A stretch of 64,000 nt of DNA from Picochlorum sp. 'celeri'. Lineage: Eukaryota > Chlorophyta > Trebouxiophyceae. Positions 54,291 to 64,000 of this stretch are shown piece after piece (positions within the stretch are counted from its first letter, which is position 1; each line of letters starts with the position of its first letter). The stretch spans positions 434,001-498,000 of the forward strand of contig JAACMV010000006.1 of NCBI GenBank assembly GCA_010909725.1. The letters run 5' to 3'. The notes beneath the pieces were generated by a model, which saw only the letters and a list, made by a program, of their open reading frames with translations, had not been told where the DNA came from and ran no database searches. A program made the position numbers and the translations under genes.

Positions 54291-54524
54291 GCTCGTTCAT
54301 GCCACGGGGCCGGACCAAAGATGCGCCTGCAAGATTGGGAATTCAAAATTCAAACGGATTGAGCGCCACGGTCGGTCCTCATCCTAGCCACTATTGGATG
54401 GCCTTTTCGATACAGCTCGCATAATAGAAAAAATAAACAAAATTATTGGAAAAAAAATATAAAATCATATAAAAATCAACCAATCAACCAACCAACCAAG
54501 GCGAATCACTGAGAGACAATCAAG
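54291..54524. other. AT-rich gap between the orphan ORF and the LINE
   Basis: Divergent gap, with AACC-type short repeats near 54477-54500. Probably contains the LINE 5' UTR; its exact start is not visible. Confidence 0.4.
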
Positions 54525-55550
54525 ATGATTCAGATTTCGGAGCATGTTCTTCAACAAGTTGCCGCGTTCGAACCCACGGACCCAGCCAAACCCAACGGAA
54601 AATTTGTTCCTTTTGAAGTTCAAATTGAAGTTCCCAATCCAGTTCACTAATGGGACACCCATCCCGACCACAATATTGTCATGATGGACCTCCGTGACCA
54701 TTTCAGTGAAGCGGTCGAGGACTACCTCTATGACCAACTGGAAGAATTGGGAGACCAGAAAGCGATGTATACGTAACGTTATCCAAGGTATTACATGAAA
54801 GCGATGCCGGCCTCCAAATCACAGGAGAAGAAGTCGTACCATACTGCAGTGCTCATTGCAGAGTTCTGCGTCAGGGAACGTTATCTGCCTGTCATGGATG
54901 CGATGGCACCGCGTGATACGTTTACCCTGGATGTCCCAGAATGGACCATTCAGGAATCGAAGGAAGTCCAAATCATTTGGAAGAATCGTGTTCGCACCCA
55001 TGAGTTCATTGTCCATGCCGAAGCTGAAGATGGAGAACCTTTGGATGAGGATGACACCATGCTGGCTTTACAGCAATTGGAACTCCCAGTCACTGAAGTT
55101 TCCTCAACAAGACGTCAGAAAGGACATCGACAGTACCACTCCACCAATTATACAGCGCTGCTCCAGGTTGACAAAGTGGAGACCTTTACCCAAAAAGAGT
55201 TCATGTTTGGAGACAAACCAATCAAATTGACCCTGCTGTGGAAACCACAAGGACGCATGCCATCACGCCAGACAACAGATTATGCCAAACGTGCCTATGC
55301 TCAAGCGATTCATGACGGGACGAGATACAGGCAAGCATTAATGCGGAGTCACTATACTGAGTTTGACAAACCACAGTATGAGGAGGCACCAGGTGAATGC
55401 CCTATGCAAGATGTTATTCAGGAAAGCCCTTGGATCACAGTCGCAGCCAGAAAACGGAAAATACGTGCTAAAGTGCCTGCGGATGCCTCGAAGGGACAAC
55501 CTAGCATCTCAACGCCCCATAAGGGGCCTGTGCAACCTGCCAATAGATAA
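54525..55550 (+). pseudogene. LINE family A ORF1
   Basis: The frame starting MIQISEHVLQQVAAFEP is interrupted by TAA at 54648 and again at about 54774, then open from 54795 for 251 residues (VPEWTIQESKEVQIIWKNRV; IKLTLLWKPQGRMPSRQTTD). The C-terminus is basic (ARKRKIRAKV). No zinc knuckle or RRM is obvious. Position 5' of the endonuclease frame supports the ORF1 call. Confidence 0.65.
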
Positions 55551-55585
55551 AACAATTGCCAGTCTTGCCTCTCACAATATTTACT

Positions 55586-56518
55586 ATGATGCAGCAAATT
55601 ACAGGAATTAGAATTTACTCACAAAATATCAACGGTCTCTCAAAACAAAAATTCTTACAGATTAGGCAAATCTTTACACAATATGATATCATCTTACTAC
55701 AGGAAACACATTTGACTCTAGGGATGACGCAGACATACAATTCTACCTTACAGTCTCAAAGTTGGCGCACGTACTGGGGCCCTGCCAAACGGAAAAATAA
55801 ACGCCCACAAGGAGGAGTAGCCATCTGGATCAAAGAGTCACTCTTTTCAACTAAGGTCATTCTCTCATGCAGGAAGCTCTCCCACTCCAGGTCTAGTCAT
55901 ATCCTCTCACTTGATATTCGCTGCCAGGATCAGCGTTTTGTCCTCTCAACTGTTTATATGCCAATTCAGAACAATCGCGAGGCCGTGGATGAATGCATTT
56001 CAATCCTCCACCACTTGGCTGTCCAAAATACAGTGATCTGGTGCGGTGATTTTAACTTTATTGAAGATACACGAGATACAACATCTCGCACAGCACCTAA
56101 GAACTCCTATACCTATCGGAAATGGAACCAGATGATAGGCTATCAGACAGTTTGCGAAGCATCACAACAACGGCTGTGCACTTTGAAAGCTTACACTCAT
56201 GAGGCCGCAACCACTAGACAGCAAGAGCAGCCAACCAGGAGTCGTTTAGATAGGATCTACTGTTCTTCTGCATACAGACATATGATAACCACAGTTCATG
56301 TTCACTCACAGCCGAGGGTACACAGTGACCACCTGCCTATCAGCACCAGTATCAAACTGGTATGTCCCCGTCTCAGACAACAGCAAAGGGGCACACAGCA
56401 ACAACGACGAGACTGCATCCCTCAGCAATTTCTTAATAACCCAGCTTATAAAGAACGGTACTGTCAGGAAATGCAAGAATGGCTACATCAGTTGGTGGAC
56501 TTCCACTCCAAGGATTGA
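55586..56518 (+). CDS. LINE family A ORF2: apurinic-type endonuclease domain
   Basis: Open frame with all endonuclease blocks: IYSQNINGLS, IILLQETHL, GGVAIWIKES, VIWCGDFNFIED (catalytic Asp/Asn), SRLDRIYCSS and HSDHLPIST (catalytic Asp-His). The frame ends prematurely at HSKD after the domain, where ORF2 should continue into the linker and RT. Start chosen at the first ATG (55586 or 55589) after ORF1. Confidence 0.88.
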   Translation: MMQQITGIRIYSQNINGLSKQKFLQIRQIFTQYDIILLQETHLTLGMTQTYNSTLQSQSWRTYWGPAKRKNKRPQGGVAIWIKESLFSTKVILSCRKLSHSRSSHILSLDIRCQDQRFVLSTVYMPIQNNREAVDECISILHHLAVQNTVIWCGDFNFIEDTRDTTSRTAPKNSYTYRKWNQMIGYQTVCEASQQRLCTLKAYTHEAATTRQQEQPTRSRLDRIYCSSAYRHMITTVHVHSQPRVHSDHLPISTSIKLVCPRLRQQQRGTQQQRRDCIPQQFLNNPAYKERYCQEMQEWLHQLVDFHSKD

Positions 56519-59028
56519 CTATTCGACTTGGCTGACGATTAAGAAGCACATTGCAGGCCTCGCTATCCAGCTTAACAGAGAGTATCGTGCAGGCATACAG
56601 CAGCAGATCCGTCAGAACCAACAGGATGCCCAGGTTACTGAGGACTCACTTGACCTCAAATACTTACATAAAGCGGATGCGCATATCATGTTACCATCTC
56701 CATCCAAAGATCTCACTATCCCAGGCCTTGTGCAACCGACTGGGAGGATAACCGAATCAGCAGTAGAATGTGCAAACATTTTAGTGGATCAATTACGCTG
56801 CAGTTTCTGCTCAGCAACCTTGCTCTCCCCTGGGCCAAACAATATCTCCTCAACAGTATTCCAATGGATGATACTAGGATCTTTCCAGACTCTTTTCGGG
56901 AACAAGCTACAGAAATCACCGCAGAAGAAATTATTCAGGCGATCAAACGAATGCGCACGTCCGCGCCAGGTGACGACGGTATCAAACTTACACTATATCG
57001 ACTGATCAAACAAGAATTGGCTCCAATACTCCAACGAGTATACACTCAGCTTGTTTTGATATGCCTGCAGAGTTCCTCTATGGAGTCATCATTCCCATAT
57101 ACAAAAAAGATAGCCCATATCAGCCCAGCAATTATAGGCCGATCACGTTGCTCAACACAGATTATAGGATCATGCAACAGGTGTTGCTCGGTAAACTCGA
57201 GAAGCCCCTCCAGCAATTGGTGTCCCAGACACAATCCGCCTTCTTGCCTGGTAGGTGTATATCAGATACCATATGGACCCTTCAGCTCCTGCCTCAATAT
57301 CTAGCCTTGCAAAAGAAGTCAGCCTATTTTGCGGTATGTGATTTCTCAAAAGCCTATGACAAGATTGATCGCCCCTTGCTCTTCCGCCTTTGTTCCACTC
57401 TCCAGCTCCCTCAGTTCCTGTGCCTATGGATTCGACAGATTTTGTCTCGGACCTATGCTAGAGTGTATCTCAATGGATCCTTTTCTCACAAGAGAAGATT
57501 CGATACGGGAGTCAGAAGGAGACCCAGTTTCTCCCTATCTCTATCTGCTTATCAGCCATCTGCTTACCCGCCATCTCCAGCACACAGCTATATCTCAAAG
57601 TATTCCTTTGACGATTACAATGCACCATCACCATCAAGGAATTGCGAAGGCGACATCTCCACTTCAGATATCCACATTACAGTATGCGGATGATAATACA
57701 GTCCCTCTCAGCCTGGCACAGATTGAGCGCTTCATAGATGCCATGGATATTTTTGCGGCAGGCACAGGCCAGCATCTCAATAAGAGCAAGACTTGGTTAC
57801 TTCCTATTGGAGCCCCCACGGGCCAACCTACGGCGATCAAAGGGCTTCGAGTGGTTCCCTCAGCCACCATTTTAGGAATAAAACTCCAGGCAAACTCCGG
57901 CCTCGCAACTTTTGACTGGGCTCCTCGGCTCCAGAGTTTGGAAACATATTGCAAATTATTGGCAGCTCAGCTTTCCTTTCCTCCTCCTTCACAAAATTTA
58001 GCAGACTTTCAACTTATAAGCTTCCACAAGAACTATATAGGGCAGAGATAGTCCCTCCCTCGGAGCAACAGCTTGAGCAGATATATCATGCTATGCGCTC
58101 TCTGCTCCCCTCAAGAACGGGCTGGAGCTCTCGTATGTTCCCAGCAAATACTAAGATGGGAGGTCTTGGCTGCCTCCCACTGAAGGAACACCTTCATGCC
58201 AGAGATCTCAAATGGGTCACCCAACTGTTTACCATGGGCACTTCGAAACTGTGGGTACAGCTAGTGTGGAATATATTCTTGCGCCAGTACACCAATTTCG
58301 ACCAGTCTGCACTAGAGGCAGTGGCACATCTGCCAACACCGCTTCGGGCTCTCATTACTCATGTTCATGGCGACGAAACTATCATTCAGAGCGCTGCAGC
58401 GGACAGTCTCACCTGGATCAGAACCTTGTGGCACAAAATGTTTACTGACTATCAGCTCAAACAATCGGGAGTAGCTCCACAGACACTAACAGCAGCTCTA
58501 CCCTGTCTACAACCCCCAGAAGTACAACCTCAGTGGCAGTGACGTGGGGAAATTATCCCTCTCGAAGAATATACAGTGAAATTTGGAACCCTCCTCCTCA
58601 CCGAAGGACAGCAAGCTGATAGAAACTATCGATGGCAGCAGTGGCTGGAAATCATCCAAGATAGACGGATGTCAGATTCTCAGGAGTGCTTGTTCCAGCA
58701 CCCCATCAGATGGCGCCCACTTTATCGTGTCTTACCGCCCCTCTCGCGGCTTCCGATTCCCTCAGCTTATAAGATCGCCTTCTGGGAAACGATTATGAGG
58801 ACAGGTATCACCAGTGAAAGAATTAAAGTTGATCAGCCCTGTATTTGCCATTTTAGTCCAGTCCAACCAGGCAGAGCTCATTTCTTTTACCATTGCCCCA
58901 TCGCGCTCTCCTTATGCAGCACCTTATTTCAGGTAGATCTACAGGCAGCTCATGAGCTTCAGTGGTCACAGGAAGCCCAGTGCTGGCAGGTCTCTCCTCT
59001 GGTGTCGCCTTTTTCCCCTCAACAGTAA
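56519..59028 (+). pseudogene. LINE family A ORF2: reverse transcriptase and C-terminal parts, frameshifted
   Basis: Pieces in successive frames: linker (DYSTWLTIKKHIAGLAIQLN), TAEEIIQAIKRMRTSAPGDD, RT palm (VIIPIYKKDSPYQPSNYRPI, AFLPGRCISDT, YFAVCDFSKAYDKID), then in another frame EGDPVSPYLY and the catalytic LQYADDNTV, then 57949-58542 and 58576-59028. The last piece has PCICHFSPVQPGRAHFFYHC, a CCHC-type motif. Compared with 12.55-13.25 kb it has lost about 249 bp between LQAAHE and LQWSQEA. Confidence 0.85.
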
Positions 59029-59374
59029 TTTCAGTATACGGATAGATTTGTGCCCCTTGTTTTGGTAGTCTGTCTCACGTGGTTCAGAATATGCCGATAC
59101 CATGCTTATCTTTTGCATAGAACCTGGGTGAGAGGACTTTCGATAATCTTCTGAGTCTCAGTTTCATTTCAAGTGGAGTTTTCAAATCTCGAGACGATTC
59201 TGATAGTAGTGTGTCGTTAGTTTTGTCTTTGTCTTTTCCTTTTTCTTATTTCTTTTCACGGAGCCCTGGGTACCCCACCACAGGTACCCCACTTGATCAA
59301 GAGGCGACCTGGTCAGGGGGCATTGATGTAAAATCATACATATTATATATACATATATGTATAGTGATCGTGCA

Positions 59375-59390
59375 CAAACCACGTGGTTTG
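59375..59390. repeat. 16-bp perfect palindrome
   Basis: CAAACCACGTGGTTTG, just after the LINE 3' end and 20 bp before the larger hairpin. It contains the CACGTG (G-box) core. Function unknown. Confidence 0.8.
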
Positions 59391-59409
59391 TTCAGAGAAT
59401 GGCTCATAT

Positions 59410-59502
59410 CTCAAGGAAAGATTTTAATTTTGAGGATGGAACGCACGAGGCGAATATCACGAGTGGTGCGTTTAAATATCAAAATTAAAATCTTTCCTTG
59501 AG
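59410..59502. repeat. 24-bp perfect inverted repeat with an inner stem
   Basis: Arms 59410-59433 and 59479-59502 (CTCAAGGAAAGATTTTAATT... and its complement) match at 24/24. Within the 45-nt spacer, AACGCAC (59440-59446) pairs with GTGCGTT (59466-59472). The far arm overlaps the beginning of the primase reading frame. It could be an end structure or a promoter element of the viral relic. Confidence 0.85.
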
Positions 59503-61950
59503 GTATGATGGACATCATTCTGCCCTCGAGGACATCTCACGTCTTGCGAATTTCTTCAAGTCAAAGTATCCTGACAATATCTTGATCCCGCTGCAATCGG
59601 GAAAAAAGTGTCCGGTCATGATTTACAAAGGCGGTCAAAACTCATGGAAAGATTGGGATACGTGCATGAAGAACGGAGACAAGTACACCGAATTCGGGCT
59701 ACTGGCGCGAACTATGGTTGTGGTGGATGGGGACAGTTCAGAAGCCGTGGCACTGCTTGAATCCAAGCACCCAGCGTTGCTCGAGTGTCCGTGTTTTCAG
59801 ACGAGAAAAGGGAAGCACTACTACTTCCTCAGATCTAATCTATGCGAAGAAAAAAATGTGACAGACTCGACGGGCGTCTGGAACCAAGTTGATCTGAAAA
59901 CAGTGACCAACAGCTACCATGAGCATGTGTCCGGGGATGGTAGCAAGATACCCACGGCTGGAGTCGTGGTCGTGCCCCCCAGCACAAACAAGTCTTGGTT
60001 GAGATCCGTTTTTGACACACCGCTATCACCAATCCCCGACGAGATCATCCAAGACGTGCTGGGCAACAAGAAAAAAAGCAATCATATGAAGCAGAGAGTC
60101 AAGTGCCATGGAAAATCTACCAATGGTACACAACATCCAGTGGTTGGCCAGGTAAAGGATCTCCTAGTCAAGGTATGCAATGATGCTACCAGTGTGTTTG
60201 ATAAGATGGACATGATTGACGATAACGTACTATCCCTGTACTTTCGAACTGGTCCAGGTGGAAGACAGTGTCCAGGACGGCATGATCATGTCAGCAACAA
60301 CTTTTTTGTCCACTGCCAGGAGAACGGGGCTTGTTATTACCTCTGTTTGAGTTCTGAATGTCGTAGAAGGTTTCCGTTGGGGACATTGGAAAATTATGAA
60401 CCGATTGTTGCGCCAACAGAGACATTCCCTTCGCTACCCAGCATGGAGCAAACTCTCGATCTTTTGCGTGACTCACTGGCACCACGTCGATTCGAGAATC
60501 TCCAGAGCCTTGCAGGAGCTGTAAAATCATGTTTCGGGAAGAATTCGTTACATGTGTTTGAAAAGTTGCTGCACGGGACTGAATTCTGTCCACCTGCCGG
60601 GCAACTGGACAGCATATTCTTTTCCAGCAGAGCGGACGATAATGCTGACAGCTTGAAGCGGTGGGCACGGAAGGGCTCCCCTAAAAATTGGAATATTCTT
60701 TGCGGTATATATCTGGGGCCTCCATCGATGGAAAACAAGGCTGCGGCACAGGCATTGCTAGCATATGTGAGACAGCACCATGGATATGAATTTCTGTACT
60801 GTTCTTCCAAGGTGCAGTATTTTCGGAATGGAGAAAGATTTCAGGGCAATACTGATGACGCGCACACATGCAAATGTGCTTGGATCACGGCGACGAGATT
60901 TCCAGAATCTATAACGTGTCTGCAAAAATGTGTTCTGGGCACAGGAAGATCAAAAACATTTGTGGTGTACTCAGAGGTCTCACCATTGACAGAGATGCCT
61001 CTAGGAAAATGAATCAGAACACCAAGCTGTTAGGTTTTGACGACGGCGTTCTCGAACTTGACACTGGGACATTCAGGCCTCAAAAGTACAGTGATTATAT
61101 CTCCATGAGCGTGGGATACAACTACCCCACAACTAGAGACCCAGCAGCCGAAGCCAAATTGATGGAATTCTTCAGAGGTGCATCCAGATCCCGACGTACG
61201 CGAGTTCGTTTTATACCGATTGGCGTCATGCTTGGAAGGTTTTAACACTGAGGAGAAGTGGCCGATGTGGACGGGTGCTTCGGGTGCCAATGGGAAGAGC
61301 AAGTTGGCAGAACTGATGTTGTCTGTGATGGGGAATTATGGAGGAACCCTGGAAAGCTCGCAGTTGACTACCGCCAGATCATCAGGCGCAGCCAACAGTC
61401 AATTAGCGTCGGTGATGTTTTGTAGGTTCCTTGTGGTGGAGGAGCCGGACACCATGTGTAAATGGAACTGGGAAAAATTCAAGGAGATTACTGGTCGAGC
61501 TGAGGTGCAAGTGAGAGAATTGTACGAGCGATCCATTAGCATGAGGCCACACTTCACCCTCACCTTAATCTTCAATTCTGTGCCAGATACGAGTAAAAAA
61601 GTTGACCAAGCCGTTAGGAGACGTTTGGAGGTGATTCGCTTTGAAAGTGAGTTTGTCAATGAGCCCAAGTTGCCACATCAGTTCTTAATTGACGTGCATC
61701 TCTCTGATGCGTTTGCCTGTTGGAAGGTACACTTGTTCAATATCCTGTACCATGACTTCTATAAGAAACATGTACTCACAAACCGCCCCATCCTGCTACC
61801 GGCTAAGTGCAAAGAGGCAGCGGACTCGATCCTGGACAATGGGCAGGTGGTAACTTAAACGCAAATGGTTTGAAGAAAGAGTTGTCCAGGACCCAGGAGG
61901 GTTTTTTACACTGAATGGCGAAACACGACTTTTATGGTTGGATATATGCT
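59498..61950 (+). pseudogene. Viral-type primase-polymerase / superfamily 3 helicase, frameshifted relic
   Basis: First frame, 59498-61012: archaeo-eukaryotic primase-type domain with VVVDGDS (DxD metal site, residue ~74) and TRKGKHYYF (sxH site, ~103), then a D5-type middle (CRRRFPLGTLENYEP). It shifts frame at about 60.9 kb to NQNTKLLGFDDGVLELDTG and again at about 61.18 kb to the SF3 helicase: Walker A in WTGASGANGKSKLAELM, Walker B in RFLVVEEPD and motif C in LTLIFNSVPD. Tail fragments (KWFEERVVQDPGGFFTLNGE) follow after another stop. The fusion is typical of giant-virus D5 proteins, virophages and polinton-like viruses of protists. No in-frame ATG precedes the domain. It is broken by at least two frameshifts. 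Confidence 0.85.
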
Positions 61951-62769
61951 TGTGGGTATCGCTGTGATGGTATCCCTCTCAAGGATCTGAAGATGCAACT
62001 GAGAGGCTTGATGAACAAGGTTGAGACTGATCAAATGTGTTTTCTACCAGTTTTTTTTCAAATTGTTTTTCCAAAAATATAGACAAAATAGAAATGCACG
62101 GACTTTTCTCCAAAAAAGTGGTAGAATTGGTAGGACTGAGGCCAACAGGTCACAGCTGGAACAGCCTACCTGACACATTTATGTTTGCTGGAGTGATAGC
62201 TCGGAGATCCATTTTCAAATCTGGTAGCACTCTCAAAAGAAAAGTCTTTGAATTTTTGATAGTTTGCATTGGGTGGCACTCAACTCGAACACCACATAAC
62301 AAAAGTCGATACCAAAAAAATGGTAGACAAAAGTGGTAGTCAAATTTGAGGATGCATGACACATAATCCCTAGGTGTTGGGTACCCCTTCTCATCACCGC
62401 ACATGATAGTGCACATTTCGCAAACTTTGGCCACTTTACACATACCACATAGAATGTTTTATAGCTTTCGCTTTGGCTGCTTGGCGTTGTCTGGCCTTGG
62501 ATGCTTTGATGTGGCTCTGACTACCACTGTTCCAGGTTGGTTTTGCAGGGCCTGTAGATTGAGCACGCGTTCTCTTTGTAGCGTTAGATACATTATCTCG
62601 TCTTCGTGGCGTTAGCGTTGGTTGAAGCACGTCTGCATGCTCAGAGTGCACTGTCCTCCACACCTGATGGCCAACCCCACTCTCAAACCATTAAGCCACC
62701 ATGTTTGACTTTTGGGGTAGAGACATGGTATCAGGGAGCTATCTACAATGCGTTCGTGTGCAATAATAT
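61951..62769. other. No recognisable gene
   Basis: Short frames only (for example 62037-62339). No domain seen. A basic Ala/Lys/Gln-rich frame on the minus strand (62663-62436) is low complexity and unsupported. Confidence 0.35.
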
Positions 62770-63258
62770 ATGGCGTGGAAGGAGATCATATGGCATATAA
62801 ACTCAGGAGGGCTACTCGTGAGCCACCTCCCAGCGGAGAGGCGCAAGGACTGTGCATGCGGACATTCGAAGGCATCAATGGACCATTATGCCCGAGAATG
62901 CCCAATTGCAAAACATGTCTACAGCCTCCTCAAACCAGAAAGCATGCTTGCTGGCACAAACAGCCATTTCCAACTCCTCCTTCACAACATATGGAGCAAC
63001 ACCTCTCCAAAAGATGTGGACGATGCCCTCTGGACAAAAATTAGTATTATTACCATCAATGCTTTGGATGTAGGCCGTAAAACAGCCTACAGACTCCTCC
63101 ACCACTCCACCACAGCCACAGGATATCATCAGAAAGGCCAGCCACACAGCAGAGCAATTCTTTGTGATTGGTGACTTACAGCCATTTCTATTTTTTTGGT
63201 CCATCTCGACTGAAGTCCGTTCGTTCAATAGACGGGAACCACCAAGGAATCATTTATT
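62770..63258 (+). mobile_element. LINE family C 3' end (ORF2 C-terminus and 3' UTR)
   Basis: The frame 62770-63174 has CACGHSKASMDHYARECPIA, a CxC...H....C motif like that of family A (CICH...H....C), followed by helical sequence (DDALWTKISIITINALDVGR) and a stop after ILCDW. The 3' UTR to about 63258 is the repeat also found at 52247-52345. The upstream RT is missing, so it is 5'-truncated. Confidence 0.75.
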
Positions 63259-63769
63259 TTCCAGTCTTACATGCCCGGTGGTGATGCGTAGTGAAAGATG
63301 AGCACAATCCTCAAATTCGGATTGAGGGGCTCGATTCCTTGAAAGAGCCTTTACTCATCCCCACCACCATCACCTCGTTTAGGCCAAGGTGTAATAATTG
63401 ATGGATTGCAAACAATTGACTCAAACCATTCGTTCTCAGTGATGGAAGGGAAGAAGTGGAATCCACACACGACGAGGCAAGCCTGGAAGTGTGCTTTGGA
63501 GGCACTGGGAAGATTTTGCCCACTGGCAGCCCATGAACCTCTGGGCCATGCTTCTTATTCCATCGCTGAGAATGTTTGAATAGCTACCTAATCAAGTAAA
63601 AGCGTCTAGTGTGTAAGTGCTGCTAGCAGCATGCACACAATCGTCCCCAGAGCCAGGGTCATCTGGAAAATTGCCGGGGTCAATCGCTGATCGGGGGTTG
63701 CCATAATACATCGTCAACGTTGTAACCTCTGAAACAGACTGCAAATTGTTAAATTCAGTTACAGAAAAT
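63259..63769. other. Intergenic, upstream of the last gene
   Basis: No gene recognised. AATCAAGTAAAAGCG at about 63588 also occurs at 52336, directly after the LINE tail there, so about 330 bp here may be inserted within, or deleted from, a common sequence. Presumably contains the promoter of the gene at 63770. Confidence 0.4.
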
Positions 63770-64000
63770 ATGCAGACATTGTTGCTTTTGCTGGCTCTGC
63801 TCGGGCTGTCCAATGGTGCAAGACAAATTATCACCAATGCACCACCACCACCTCCGCAAACTCAAGCAAGCGCCCCTGGTGCTTTGTTCAACTATGTCGT
63901 CCCAGGTTATACTGGCCTTACCTGGACGAGCGGATTGTCAAACACATTGTGTGATGGATTGAGGAACCTCACGTCTGGTTATCCCCGTCAGTATATTACA
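63770..64000 (+). CDS. N-terminus of a secreted protein, cut by the window end
   Basis: Open from ATG at 63770 to the window edge, 77 codons. Starts with a clear signal peptide (MQTLLLLLALLGLSNG), then a short poly-Pro spacer (NAPPPPPQTQ) and YVVPGYTGLTWTSGLSNTLC. Possible N-glycosylation at NLTSG. Too short to assign a family. It is not obviously related to the other secreted proteins in the window. Confidence 0.65.
   Translation, partial: MQTLLLLLALLGLSNGARQIITNAPPPPPQTQASAPGALFNYVVPGYTGLTWTSGLSNTLCDGLRNLTSGYPRQYIT

Larger units (their letters stand above)
54525..59335 (+). mobile_element. Near full-length LINE (family A), inactive
   Basis: Order: ORF1 (54525-55550, two in-frame stops near its start), ORF2 with AP-type endonuclease (55586-56518), reverse transcriptase (about 56530-58050 in three frames), cysteine motif (58576-59028) and 3' UTR ending GGCATTGATGTAAAATCATA at about 59335. 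The last kilobase is the inverted twin of 12228-13287. Repeated frameshifts make it non-autonomous. Its 5' boundary and target duplication were not found. Confidence 0.9.

Overview
The window reads as nuclear DNA of a photosynthetic protist. Genes are GT-AG spliced and typically eukaryotic (PRP19, RPL7, RPL18, centrin, a Gdt1-type transporter). A Tic40-like plastid import co-chaperone with a plausible split transit peptide points to a green plastid: a chlorophyte or streptophyte alga, or a lineage with a secondary green plastid. The species cannot be named from sequence alone.

Layout. About 0-15.2 kb is a compact gene block: PRP19 (-), RPL7 (+), RPL18 (-), a secreted Cys/Pro-rich protein (+), TIC40-like (+), Gdt1-like (+), a 1085-residue coiled-coil protein with a Sec16-like motif (-), centrin (-) and a plastid-type thioredoxin-like protein (+). 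A 5'-truncated LINE with a 12-bp target duplication lies between the coiled-coil and centrin genes. From 15.4 to 23.3 kb there are transposon relics: a LINE reverse transcriptase fragment, a Plavaka/CACTA-like transposase fragment split by a hAT-like MITE, a SWIM-finger KDZ-like transposase relic, and a small fold-back element. From 23.36 to 28.79 kb lies a Ty3/gypsy element whose near-identical twin sits at 46.62-52.12 kb.

From 29.6 to 40.4 kb (minus) is a giant secreted-protein gene: signal peptide, a beta-trefoil-like exon, a Pro/Glu/Gln linker and about 30 Cys-containing fibronectin-III-like repeats, built by recent 1824-bp and 1230-bp duplications. From 40.8 to 46.6 kb is a repeat neighbourhood with a 798-bp satellite array, into which the second Ty3 copy is inserted.

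From 52.1 kb to the end: an intact 410-residue orphan ORF (-), a near full-length but frameshifted LINE (54.5-59.3 kb), a 24-bp perfect hairpin, a frameshifted viral-type primase-polymerase/superfamily-3 helicase pseudogene (endogenous DNA virus or polinton-like relic), a second LINE 3' end, and the start of a secreted-protein gene cut by the window edge.

Best candidates for new biology are the giant repeat surface protein, the viral primase-helicase relic with its flanking hairpin and neighbouring orphan ORF, and the nested MITE/Plavaka insertion. Exon joins were inferred by eye from splice motifs and phase matching; none is supported by transcripts here.
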